Of a DNA stretch of 64,000 nucleotides, positions 1-7,562 are shown piece after piece; the stretch's first letter is position 1, and every line of letters starts with the position of its first letter. The translations under genes were made by a program, and so were the position numbers. This DNA is from Subdoligranulum variabile (GTDB lineage Bacteria > Bacillota > Clostridia > Oscillospirales > Ruminococcaceae): assembly GCA_004554775.1 (NCBI GenBank), contig SFKI01000001.1:62001-126000 (forward strand). The letters run 5' to 3'. The notes beneath the pieces were generated by a model. The model was not told where the DNA came from and made no database searches. It was given only the letters and a program-made list of their open reading frames with translations.

Positions 1-1314
1 GGTGCCAACACCATCCGCCTTGCCCACTACCAGCACGCGCAGGCATTCTATGATCTGTGCGACGAAAAGGGTGTCGTGATTTGGGCGGAAATCCCCTACA
101 TCACGATGCACATGCACAATGGCCGCGCCAACACGCTGACCCAGATGGAAGAACTCATCGTCCAGAACTACAACCACCCCTGCATTGCTGTTTGGGGACT
201 GTCCAACGAAATTACCGCCGCCAGCCCTGTGAATGAGGAGCTGCTGGAAAATCACCGCGCCTTGAACGAACTGGCGCACCGCCTTGACCCGACCCGTCCG
301 ACCACGATGGCGAACGTCTTTATGCTGGAAATCACCAGCCCGATTCTGGAAATTCCCGATGTGAACAGCTACAACCTGTATTTCGGTTGGTACCTGGGCG
401 AGCTGGACCAGAATGACGACTTCTTTGACGAGTACCACACCAAGTACCCCGACCGCTGCATCGGCTTCTCCGAATACGGCGCAGATGCAAACCCGGCTTT
501 CCAGTCCAGCCACCCCGAAAAGGGCGACTACACCGAGACCTACCAGTGCGTCTACCATGAGCACATGGCCAAGATGATCAACGACCGCCCCTGGCTGTGG
601 GCGACCCATGTATGGAATATGTTCGACTTTGCCGCTGATGGCCGAGATGAGGGCGGCAAAAATGGCGAGAATCAGAAGGGCCTTGTGACCTTCGACCGCA
701 AAATCAAAAAGGATGCCTTCTACCTCTACAAAGCCTATTGGAGCAAGGAGCCGTTCGTCCACACCTGCGGCAGCCGTTATGTCGACCGCGCCGAGGATGT
801 GACCGAGATCAAGGTCTACTCCAACTTGCCGGAGGTCTCGCTGTATAAAGACGGCCATCTAGTCGAGACACAAAAGGGCGATAAAGTGTTTACTTTCAGT
901 GTGCCCATCACCGGCAAGCACAGCATTGAAGCCCGAGCAGAAGGGTTCTCCAGCGTGATTTTGGTCAACAAAGTTGCCGAGCCGAACCCCGCCTACTCCA
1001 TGCCGAACCGTCAGGTTGTGAACAACTGGTTTGACGGCGAGCTGGACGAGACCTGCTGGTCCATCAAGGACAACATGGCCGCCGCCATGGCAGACCCCCA
1101 CGTTGGGCCGATTTTGCAAAAGATGAATGAGCAGAATGTTGCCGCCCGTGGCGACGTGGCCGCCGCCGTCAAGGACAACCCGGCGCTGGTCGCTATGATG
1201 GAGCGTGCCATGAAGCGCATGACGATCGAAAGTATGCTCAAACAGGCTGGTGCAGACGTAGAAAGCATGAAACAGCTGAACCGCGTCTTGCAAGGCATTA
1301 AGAAAAACGGGTGA
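1..1314 (+). CDS. GH2-family beta-galactosidase, 5' end outside window
   Basis: The frame is open from base 1, so the N-terminal sugar-binding and Ig-like domains lie upstream. The visible 437 codons begin inside the catalytic TIM barrel (NTIRLAHYQH is the usual GH2 signature). The acid/base Glu is in GLSNE (codon 70) and the nucleophile Glu is in FSEYG (codon 158). A beta-sandwich domain of the DUF4982 kind follows (about codons 250-315), then an unusual ~100-residue helical tail that I do not recognise. The enzyme should cleave terminal beta-galactosides, or beta-glucuronides, from oligosaccharides. It is the first visible gene of a four-gene operon: the next start lies 4 bp after its stop. 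The family is clear; the exact substrate is inferred from the neighbouring GH35, GH43 and GH78 enzymes, which point to arabinogalactan or RG-I side chains. Confidence 0.9.
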   Translation, partial: GANTIRLAHYQHAQAFYDLCDEKGVVIWAEIPYITMHMHNGRANTLTQMEELIVQNYNHPCIAVWGLSNEITAASPVNEELLENHRALNELAHRLDPTRPTTMANVFMLEITSPILEIPDVNSYNLYFGWYLGELDQNDDFFDEYHTKYPDRCIGFSEYGADANPAFQSSHPEKGDYTETYQCVYHEHMAKMINDRPWLWATHVWNMFDFAADGRDEGGKNGENQKGLVTFDRKIKKDAFYLYKAYWSKEPFVHTCGSRYVDRAEDVTEIKVYSNLPEVSLYKDGHLVETQKGDKVFTFSVPITGKHSIEARAEGFSSVILVNKVAEPNPAYSMPNRQVVNNWFDGELDETCWSIKDNMAAAMADPHVGPILQKMNEQNVAARGDVAAAVKDNPALVAMMERAMKRMTIESMLKQAGADVESMKQLNRVLQGIKKNG

Positions 1315-1318
1315 GAGC

Positions 1319-2881
1319 ATGAAAAATATTCTGCCGTATATTATGGTCGCGGGTGAGGTTCACAACTCCGCGTCCTCTACCGCCGAGGCCATGCAGCCTG
1401 TGTGGGAAAAGGCCGAGGAACTGCACCTGAACACTGTGCTGGCCCCCGTCACATGGGAGATGCTGGAACCCACCGAGGGTACGTTTGACTACACCGCCGT
1501 GGACATGCTGCTGGCCGGTGCGCGCGAGCATAAAATGCACCTGGTGCTGCTGTGGTTCGGCGCATGGAAGAACGCCCAGTGCTACTACGCCCCCGCGTGG
1601 GTCAAGCAGGACTTGACCCGCTTTGCCCGTGCCGAGGTCGAACCCGGCAAACCGAAAACGAGCCTGAAACAGTACCACGGCATGGGCTACACAACGCTGT
1701 CCGCATTCTGTGCCGAGACCTGCCGCGCCGATGCCCGCGCATTTGCCGCACTGATGGCGCACCTGAAGCAGGGGGACAGCGCCGAGCATACCGTGCTGAT
1801 GGTGCAAGTCGAGAATGAGACCGGCTTACAGGGCGCGGCACGGGAACATTCCGCCGCCGCAGATGCCGCCTTTGCCGCCGACGTGCCCGCCGACCTGCTG
1901 GCCTATTTGAAGGCCAACACCGCCGAGATGACCGAGGATGTGCGCACCGCCGTCGAAAACGCCCCGACAAGCGGCGATTGGCAGACCGTGTTCGGTGGCG
2001 TGGCCGAGGAAATTTTCAGCGCCTACTACACAGCGTCCTACGTCGAGCAGGTCGCCAAGGCGGGCTATAACGCCTATCCCCTGCCCCTCTCGGTCAACTG
2101 CTGGCTGAACCGTGGGCAGGTGCCGGGGCAGTACCCCAGCGGCGGCCCCGTTGCCCGCATGATGGAAGTCTGGCAGCACTGCGCACCGCACATCTCCGTG
2201 TTTGCGCCCGACATCTACCAGAAAGATTTCTGCGATGTCTGCGATGAGTATGTCAAGCGCGGCAACCCGCTGTGCATCCCCGAGACCGCGCCCCACGGCC
2301 ATGTCGGCCCGCGCCTTGTCTACGCCGTCGGTCATTACCATGCGCTGTGCTTCTCTCCGTTTGGGTTTGAGGATATGGGCGCAAGCCAGGACGCCCCGGA
2401 TGCCGCCGCGCTGGCCATGTTCGGCATTGACACCAGCGATCCGCTGCTCATTACGCCCCAGAGCGTGCCGGAGTATGCGTTCTACGCCGATGCCATCCGC
2501 GGCCTGATGCCGCAACTGCTGAACGCTTACGGCACGAACCTCTTGCAGGCGGTCATCAGTGAGCGCCCCGATGATATGACGATGAACTTTGACGGTTTTG
2601 CCATCCACACCATGATGAACCACCCGTTCATCCCCCGCAAGGACGGCGTGTGCATGGCCTTGCAGACAGCAGAAAATGAATTTTTCGTCCTGTGCAACGC
2701 CTGCTCCCCGGTCGTGCTTTCCACCGACCCAGCCAAGCCGAATGTGGATTTTCTCTCTTTGGAAGAGGGCCGCTTTGTGGATGGGCAGTGGCACACGACT
2801 TGCCGCTTGAACGGTGACGAGGTGGCCAAGATGATGTACAACCGCCCAACGCTGCTGCGCATGAAACTGTTTGCCTATTGA
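1319..2881 (+). CDS. GH35-like beta-galactosidase with DUF5597-type C-terminus
   Basis: The 520-residue protein has a TIM-barrel N-terminal half beginning NTVLAPVTWEMLEPTEG, typical of GH35/GH42-type enzymes. The general acid Glu is in QVENETG (about residue 167) and the nucleophile Glu in IPETAPHG (about residue 322). The remaining ~180 residues resemble the DUF5597 beta-domain found on GH35-like enzymes such as those acting on xyloglucan or galactan. No signal peptide is visible, so it probably acts in the cytoplasm on imported oligosaccharides. The ATG lies 4 bp after the GH2 stop and the downstream GH43 gene starts 17 bp after its stop, so translation is probably coupled. The family is secure; beta-galactosidase activity is inferred. 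Confidence 0.85.
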   Translation: MKNILPYIMVAGEVHNSASSTAEAMQPVWEKAEELHLNTVLAPVTWEMLEPTEGTFDYTAVDMLLAGAREHKMHLVLLWFGAWKNAQCYYAPAWVKQDLTRFARAEVEPGKPKTSLKQYHGMGYTTLSAFCAETCRADARAFAALMAHLKQGDSAEHTVLMVQVENETGLQGAAREHSAAADAAFAADVPADLLAYLKANTAEMTEDVRTAVENAPTSGDWQTVFGGVAEEIFSAYYTASYVEQVAKAGYNAYPLPLSVNCWLNRGQVPGQYPSGGPVARMMEVWQHCAPHISVFAPDIYQKDFCDVCDEYVKRGNPLCIPETAPHGHVGPRLVYAVGHYHALCFSPFGFEDMGASQDAPDAAALAMFGIDTSDPLLITPQSVPEYAFYADAIRGLMPQLLNAYGTNLLQAVISERPDDMTMNFDGFAIHTMMNHPFIPRKDGVCMALQTAENEFFVLCNACSPVVLSTDPAKPNVDFLSLEEGRFVDGQWHTTCRLNGDEVAKMMYNRPTLLRMKLFAY

Positions 2882-2898
2882 TTTTGGGAGGTACTTCC

Positions 2899-4710
2899 AT
2901 GAAAACCTACTGCAACCCGCTGGATTTAGGCTACCGCTACCAGCACATGAAAGAAGGCGAGCGTGTCGCGGGATTCCGCGAGGGTGCGGACCCGACGCTC
3001 GTTTACTTCAAGAATAAATACTACCTGTTTGTATCGATGTCGGCGGGGTTCTGGTACTCCGACGATCTGCTGCACTGGGACTTCCACGCGGACCCAGATT
3101 TGCAAATTTACGACTACGCGCCCGACGTGCGCCAGGTGGGTGATTACCTGTATTTTTCCGCCAGCGCCAAGGGCCGCAACTGCCCGATTTTGCGCACGGC
3201 TGACCCGCTGACCGAGCCGTTCACCCAGGTCAGCGCACCGTTCGACTTCTGGGATCCCGATATGTTCTGCGATGATGATGGCCGCGTGTATTTTTACTGG
3301 GGCTGCTCCAACATGTCCCCCATCTGGGGCGTCGAGCTGGACCCGGAGACGATGACCCCGATTGGCGAGAAGAAAGAGCTGATCTTTGGCCGTGAAAACG
3401 AACTGGGCTACGAGCGCCCCGGCAACAACGGCGTCGTGAACAAAGAGGCCAGCGTGCTGTACAAATCCATGAAGCCGTTCTATAATGAGGAAACAGGCAA
3501 GTTGGAACTGCCGCCCCAGATGGCTCAAGTGCCGGGCATGAACGCCGAGGCCTTGACCGCGATGTTCAATGCTATCGGCAAGCCCTACATTGAGGGCGCG
3601 TTTATGACAAAGCACGACGGCACGTACTATTTGCAGTACGCCTGCCCCGGCACACAGTTTAACACCTACGCAGACGGCGTGTATACGTCCAAGTCGCCGC
3701 TGGGGCCGTTCACGCTGCAAAAGTCGAACCCCTTCTCCGCTGTGCCGGGCGGCTTTATGACCGGCGCGGGCCACGGCAGCACGATTGCCGACAAGTACGG
3801 CAACTACTGGCATGCGTCCACGATGCGCATTTCCATCAACCACGATTTTGAGCGCCGCGTCGGGTTGTTCCCGGCCGGGTTTGACAAGGACGGCGTGCTT
3901 TACTGCAACCAGAGCTTTGCCGACTACCCGCATGAGATCCCCGCTGGCCCGTTTGACGCCGCCAGCCAGCTGCCCAAGTGGATGCTGCTGAGCTACCGCA
4001 AGGCCGTGACGGAGTCCTCCACCGCCGAGGGCAGCGACCCGGCCAACGCCGTGGACGAGGACTGCCGCCGCTGGTGGAGCGCGGGCAGCGACCAGCCCGG
4101 CGAGTGGTTGTGCATCGACCTGGGCCGCGACTATGACGTGCGGGCGATTCAGGTCAATATGGCCGATGAAAAATTGGTCGTGGACTTCCCCGCTGACAGC
4201 TACGGCGACGACCGCAAGACACGGCACATTGAGACACGGCCGCAGATTTCTTGTTATAAGGTTGAAACCAGTTTGGATGGCGAGAACTGGACGCTGCGCG
4301 AGGATGTGGCCCGCGAGTGCTCAAACGGCTACTATGAGTACGCCGACGGCATCCGCGCGCGGTATGTCCGTGTGACGGGCGGTGCGCTGCCCTACGGCCA
4401 GGCGCTGCGTGTGAGCGGCCTGCGGGTGTTCGGCAACGGTGAGGGCGAGCGTCCCGCCGCCGCGAAAGCTGCCGCTGTGCGGCTGGATGCGCTGGACGGT
4501 AAAGTAAACTGGCAACACATCGAAAACGCGCAGGGCTGCAACGTGCGCTATGGCACTGCGCCCGACAAACTGTACCAGAGTTGGCTGGTGTATGGCGTTG
4601 ACGAAGTGAAGCTGTCCACCCTGATGGTAGGCCGCGACTACTGGGTCTGTGTAGACAGCTTTAACGAAAGCGGCGTAACACCGGGCGAAATTGTAAAGAT
4701 GGAGGGCTGA
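2899..4710 (+). CDS. GH43 glycosidase with F5/8 type C and Fn3-like domains
   Basis: The 603-residue protein has an N-terminal five-bladed GH43 propeller: a base Asp in GADPTLVYFKNKYYLF, a pKa-modulating Asp in FWDPDMFCDDDGRVYFYWG and a catalytic Glu in YIEGAFMTKHDG. A discoidin-like F5/8 type C carbohydrate-binding module follows (about residues 370-505, with AVDEDCRRWWSAG and DLGRDYDVRAIQV), then a short Fn3-like tail. GH43 enzymes with this layout remove L-arabinose or D-xylose from plant glycans. I chose the ATG at 2899 because GGGAGG lies 8 bp upstream; the frame extends a few codons further back but without a ribosome site. It is the third gene of the operon and ends 3 bp before the sugar isomerase-like gene. 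Confidence 0.87.
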   Translation: MKTYCNPLDLGYRYQHMKEGERVAGFREGADPTLVYFKNKYYLFVSMSAGFWYSDDLLHWDFHADPDLQIYDYAPDVRQVGDYLYFSASAKGRNCPILRTADPLTEPFTQVSAPFDFWDPDMFCDDDGRVYFYWGCSNMSPIWGVELDPETMTPIGEKKELIFGRENELGYERPGNNGVVNKEASVLYKSMKPFYNEETGKLELPPQMAQVPGMNAEALTAMFNAIGKPYIEGAFMTKHDGTYYLQYACPGTQFNTYADGVYTSKSPLGPFTLQKSNPFSAVPGGFMTGAGHGSTIADKYGNYWHASTMRISINHDFERRVGLFPAGFDKDGVLYCNQSFADYPHEIPAGPFDAASQLPKWMLLSYRKAVTESSTAEGSDPANAVDEDCRRWWSAGSDQPGEWLCIDLGRDYDVRAIQVNMADEKLVVDFPADSYGDDRKTRHIETRPQISCYKVETSLDGENWTLREDVARECSNGYYEYADGIRARYVRVTGGALPYGQALRVSGLRVFGNGEGERPAAAKAAAVRLDALDGKVNWQHIENAQGCNVRYGTAPDKLYQSWLVYGVDEVKLSTLMVGRDYWVCVDSFNESGVTPGEIVKMEG

Positions 4711-4713
4711 GCC

Positions 4714-5562
4714 ATGCCCATAAAAGCAGTCCAGCAGTTTATGCTGGGAACCGTTTTAAGCAACGGAAATCAGGCGCGAGAGACCCTTGCCGCCATGAAT
4801 GCCGCCGGGTACGACGGCATTGAATTGTGCGGCTTTATGATCCATCCCATCGGCTTTATGGTGCGGATGCTGACCAAAGCCGCGGGCATGCCCGTGGGCA
4901 AGGGCGGCAATCTGGACTGGCACGCGCTGGTGAAAGAAGCTGGCTTACAAGTCGTCAGCCTGCACACCGATTTAGGCAGCTTGGAGCGCGACGCCAAGGC
5001 CGTGGCCGATGAAGCCAAGAGCTTTGGCACAAAATATGTCGTCATCACCGGCATGTACCGCTTTGATTACGGCGACGAAGCCACGATGCACAACCTGGCC
5101 GCGCGGCTGAACAAGGTTGGCGAAGCCCTGGCCGCCGAGGGCGTGCAGTTGCTCTACCACAACCACAACTGCGAGCTGCGCCACGTGAACGCCGAAAAGC
5201 GCGCCTACGATATTTTGTTAGAGGAAACTGACCCGCAGTACGTAAATTTCGAGTTTGACAGCTACTGGTTCACCGAGGGCGGCGCGAACGCCCTGGCGTG
5301 GATGCAGCGGCTGGGGCCCCGCATGAAGCTGTGGCACATCAACGACCGCGGCACGCGACTGACCGGCCCCGCCATAACCCCGATTTTGAAAACCGACAGC
5401 ATGGAGCTGGGTACCGGCAACATGGACCTGGACAGCCTGATGGCGCAGGCCCTCTCGGTCGGTGTGGATGCCGTCATTCTCGAAAGTCACCGCAACTGGG
5501 TAGATAACTCCCCTGTCAAGAGTTTACAGGTCAGCGCGGAATATTTGAAGATGCATATGTAA
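4714..5562 (+). CDS. sugar phosphate isomerase/epimerase-like TIM-barrel protein
   Basis: This 282-residue protein belongs to the xylose isomerase-like / AP endonuclease 2 superfamily. Metal-site segments are visible in order: YDGIELCG, YHNHNCEL, FEFDSYWF, LWHINDRG and ILESHRNW, giving the Glu/Asp/His/Glu set expected for a divalent cation. Members isomerise or epimerise sugars, sugar phosphates or inositols in the cytoplasm. It closes the glycosidase operon (3-bp gap after the GH43 gene, GGAGGG ribosome site) and is followed by a strong terminator. Its place suggests a role in handling a released monosaccharide, but the substrate cannot be read from sequence. Confidence 0.8.
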   Translation: MPIKAVQQFMLGTVLSNGNQARETLAAMNAAGYDGIELCGFMIHPIGFMVRMLTKAAGMPVGKGGNLDWHALVKEAGLQVVSLHTDLGSLERDAKAVADEAKSFGTKYVVITGMYRFDYGDEATMHNLAARLNKVGEALAAEGVQLLYHNHNCELRHVNAEKRAYDILLEETDPQYVNFEFDSYWFTEGGANALAWMQRLGPRMKLWHINDRGTRLTGPAITPILKTDSMELGTGNMDLDSLMAQALSVGVDAVILESHRNWVDNSPVKSLQVSAEYLKMHM

Positions 5563-5565
5563 CCC

Positions 5566-5599
5566 ACAAGCCCCCGACGTGAAGCCGGGGGCTTGTTTT
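5566..5599 (+). terminator. intrinsic terminator of the GH2-GH43 operon
   Basis: A perfect 10-bp GC-rich stem (CAAGCCCCCG pairing with CGGGGGCTTG) with a 9-nt loop is followed by TTTTG, starting 4 bp after the stop codon of the isomerase-like gene. Confidence 0.9.
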
Positions 5600-5622
5600 G
5601 GCAACGGGTGGCATGGTATACT
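5594..5622 (+). promoter_or_regulatory. sigma-A type promoter for elaA-like gene
   Basis: TTGTTT, a 17-bp spacer and an extended -10 (TGG-TATACT, -10 at 5617-5622) lie 29 bp before the acetyltransferase start. The -35 overlaps the end of the upstream terminator. Confidence 0.6.
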
Positions 5623-5650
5623 GGAAGGACAAATTTGCGGAGGGACAAAA

Positions 5651-6088
5651 ATGGAACTGGTCGTAAAGCATTTTTCAGAACTGACTACAGAAGAGTTGTT
5701 GGAAATTTATAAACTGCGTGTTTCGGTATTTGTGGTCGAGCAAAAAAGTCCTTATCAAGAAGTCGACGACGCTGACCGCGTTGCTTACCATCTTTGGCTG
5801 AAAGATGAAGATGGCATTGCGGCCTATGCGCGGGCGCTGCCGCAGGGCGCAACTTTCCCCACGGCATCCATTGGCCGCGTGATTGCGGTAAAGCGCCGCT
5901 GCGGATTGGGGAGCAAAATTGTGGAAGCCGCTATCCATGTGGCAAAAACCAAGTTCCATGCAAATCAACTCACCATCGAAGCGCAGGTCTATGCCCGCTC
6001 CCTGTATGAGAAACACGGCTTTCGGCAGACGTCTGAAGAATTTTTGGACGCCGGTGTTCCGCACATTCAAATGCAGCTGAACCTGTAA
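5651..6088 (+). CDS. ElaA-type GNAT acetyltransferase
   Basis: The 145-residue protein matches the ElaA branch of the GNAT fold: an N-terminal segment LRVSVFVVEQKSPYQEVD, the acetyl-CoA pyrophosphate loop region ASIGRVIAVKRRCGLGSKIV (about residues 76-95), and C-terminal AQVYARSLYEKHGF. GNAT enzymes transfer acetyl groups from acetyl-CoA to amines; the substrate of ElaA is not established. The ATG at 5651 follows GGAGGGACAAAA; a longer frame upstream would run through the promoter. It is a single-gene unit between two terminators and seems unrelated to the glycan genes. Confidence 0.85.
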   Translation: MELVVKHFSELTTEELLEIYKLRVSVFVVEQKSPYQEVDDADRVAYHLWLKDEDGIAAYARALPQGATFPTASIGRVIAVKRRCGLGSKIVEAAIHVAKTKFHANQLTIEAQVYARSLYEKHGFRQTSEEFLDAGVPHIQMQLNL

Positions 6089-6113
6089 GCCGCGGTTCAC
6101 GCACCCACAAAGC

Positions 6114-6169
6114 AACCGCCCGGTGACGGATGGCTGAATTGTCAGCTTTCTGTCACCGGGCGGTTTTAT
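6114..6169. terminator. bidirectional terminator between convergent genes
   Basis: A 14-bp perfect stem (AACCGCCCGGTGAC pairing with GTCACCGGGCGGTT) encloses a second small hairpin (GCTGA/TCAGC). T tracts are present in the rightward direction and A tracts provide them leftward. It separates the elaA-like gene from the leftward GH43 gene. Confidence 0.88.
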
Positions 6170-6178
6170 TATTCTTAC

Positions 6179-7549
6179 TTACGCAAAATCTTCCCATTTC
6201 CATGTGTCATGCCAGACAATTTCCGGCTTGCCGTCGCGGAAGATCAGCGGCAGCCACACATAGGTGGAACGGTTCGTGTTGCAGCGCTCAATATCCGGGC
6301 GGGCGGCAAGCGCCTGCTCCTCCTCCGGCGTGGCTTGGTAATGTGCGGCATCGTAGTGGGAGGCCACGACGCGACGGATGGCATCGGCCTCTTTGCCGTC
6401 CAGCATGTTATCGGGCATCCAGCGATCGGCAATGGCAATGTACACATCCTTGCCTGGCACGCGGAATACCTGTGAGATCTGGCTGTTGAAAGATGACATC
6501 GTATCGTCGTTTACGTGCGGGTCACCAACGGACACAAACGGCGCTTCCCAGCTGTCGGACACAGCGGCGTCGCTCTGGTTCGGCGTGTAGCCTGTCGTGG
6601 CGCTGGTGATGAGATATTTTTCATCACCGTGGGCAAACAGCGTCACGCCCTCGCGGCAGAACGGCGGGGTCAGGTTCTCGTACTGGCTCGTGACCTCTTT
6701 CGTCACCGAGCAATAGTCCTCCGCCAGCGCAAACCCGGCCACGCGCTTCGGGGTCGTGTCCACATACAGGTACGCCTTGCCGTCCTCGGCCACAATCATG
6801 TCAAAATCGCCCACACTGTTGCCCAAGGGATAGTAATCCTCGGTCACAACCGTGTACGGCCCGGTCAGCTTGTCGGCCTGCAAAATGGTAAAGCAGCTTT
6901 CCGCGCTGGAAATTTTGACCCACATCACATACTTGCCCGTGGCGGCACAGTGGAGAATGTGTGGGCGGTCGACGTACTTTTCCGGGAACAGGTTGCCGTC
7001 CAGGTTCGTCAAGTCGGGCTCGGCAATCAATCCCAAGTCCTCCCAGTTGTACAGATCGGTGGAGCGGTACATACGGATGCCCCACGTCCAGATGGGATTT
7101 TTGCCGTCGGTGTACTCCTTGTTTTCACCGTACCAGTAGTACGCGCCGTCCTCGTAGTACACCGCGCCCGCGTGGGCCTGGATGGGGTTGCCGTTGGTGT
7201 CGAGCCATACTTGTCCGGGGTGGAACGCATCATATCGCACGGCGCGTTCGGGGTGGGTTTCCGTCTTGCGGGCGGTCTGCATGGCGCGGTATTTTTCTAC
7301 CTTGGCGGCATCGGCTTCATCCATCGGACGGGTTTTGCCGTATTCTTTCAGCGCCTTGTCCAGCGCGTTTACCTGTTCTGCCGGGAACATCTGCGGCGCA
7401 TAGCTCTGCGCCGTGCGGATGGCAATGCGTGCCGCGCCGGGGGCCTGGTTGGCCAGCATTTCCATAGCGGGCAGGTATTGCCGCACCAGCGCCAGCGCAC
7501 CGGGGTCTTTCTGCAAGTCGTTCCACGTTAAATTGATACCGTATTTCAT
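6179..7549 (-). CDS. GH43-like (exo-beta-1,3-galactanase type) glycosidase
   Basis: The 456-residue protein has an N-terminal helical extension of ~115 residues followed by a GH43 propeller beginning HPGQVWLDTNGNPIQAHAGA, with YYWYGENKEY, ADLTNLDGNLF-like and GDFDMIVAEDGKAYLYVD segments. The opening with W-D-x-G-x-x-I-x-A-H-x-G is typical of the GH43 subgroup containing galactan 1,3-beta-galactosidases, which trim type II arabinogalactan backbones. The ATG at 7549 is preceded by GGAGGCACCCA; an in-frame extension 13 codons upstream lacks a site and overlaps the GH78 stop. It is downstream of, and coupled to, the GH78 gene (13-bp gap). No signal peptide is visible. The subgroup assignment is from pattern memory and needs a CAZy search. 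Confidence 0.8.
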   Translation of the reverse strand: MKYGINLTWNDLQKDPGALALVRQYLPAMEMLANQAPGAARIAIRTAQSYAPQMFPAEQVNALDKALKEYGKTRPMDEADAAKVEKYRAMQTARKTETHPERAVRYDAFHPGQVWLDTNGNPIQAHAGAVYYEDGAYYWYGENKEYTDGKNPIWTWGIRMYRSTDLYNWEDLGLIAEPDLTNLDGNLFPEKYVDRPHILHCAATGKYVMWVKISSAESCFTILQADKLTGPYTVVTEDYYPLGNSVGDFDMIVAEDGKAYLYVDTTPKRVAGFALAEDYCSVTKEVTSQYENLTPPFCREGVTLFAHGDEKYLITSATTGYTPNQSDAAVSDSWEAPFVSVGDPHVNDDTMSSFNSQISQVFRVPGKDVYIAIADRWMPDNMLDGKEADAIRRVVASHYDAAHYQATPEEEQALAARPDIERCNTNRSTYVWLPLIFRDGKPEIVWHDTWKWEDFA

Positions 7550-7562
7550 CTGGGTGCCTCCA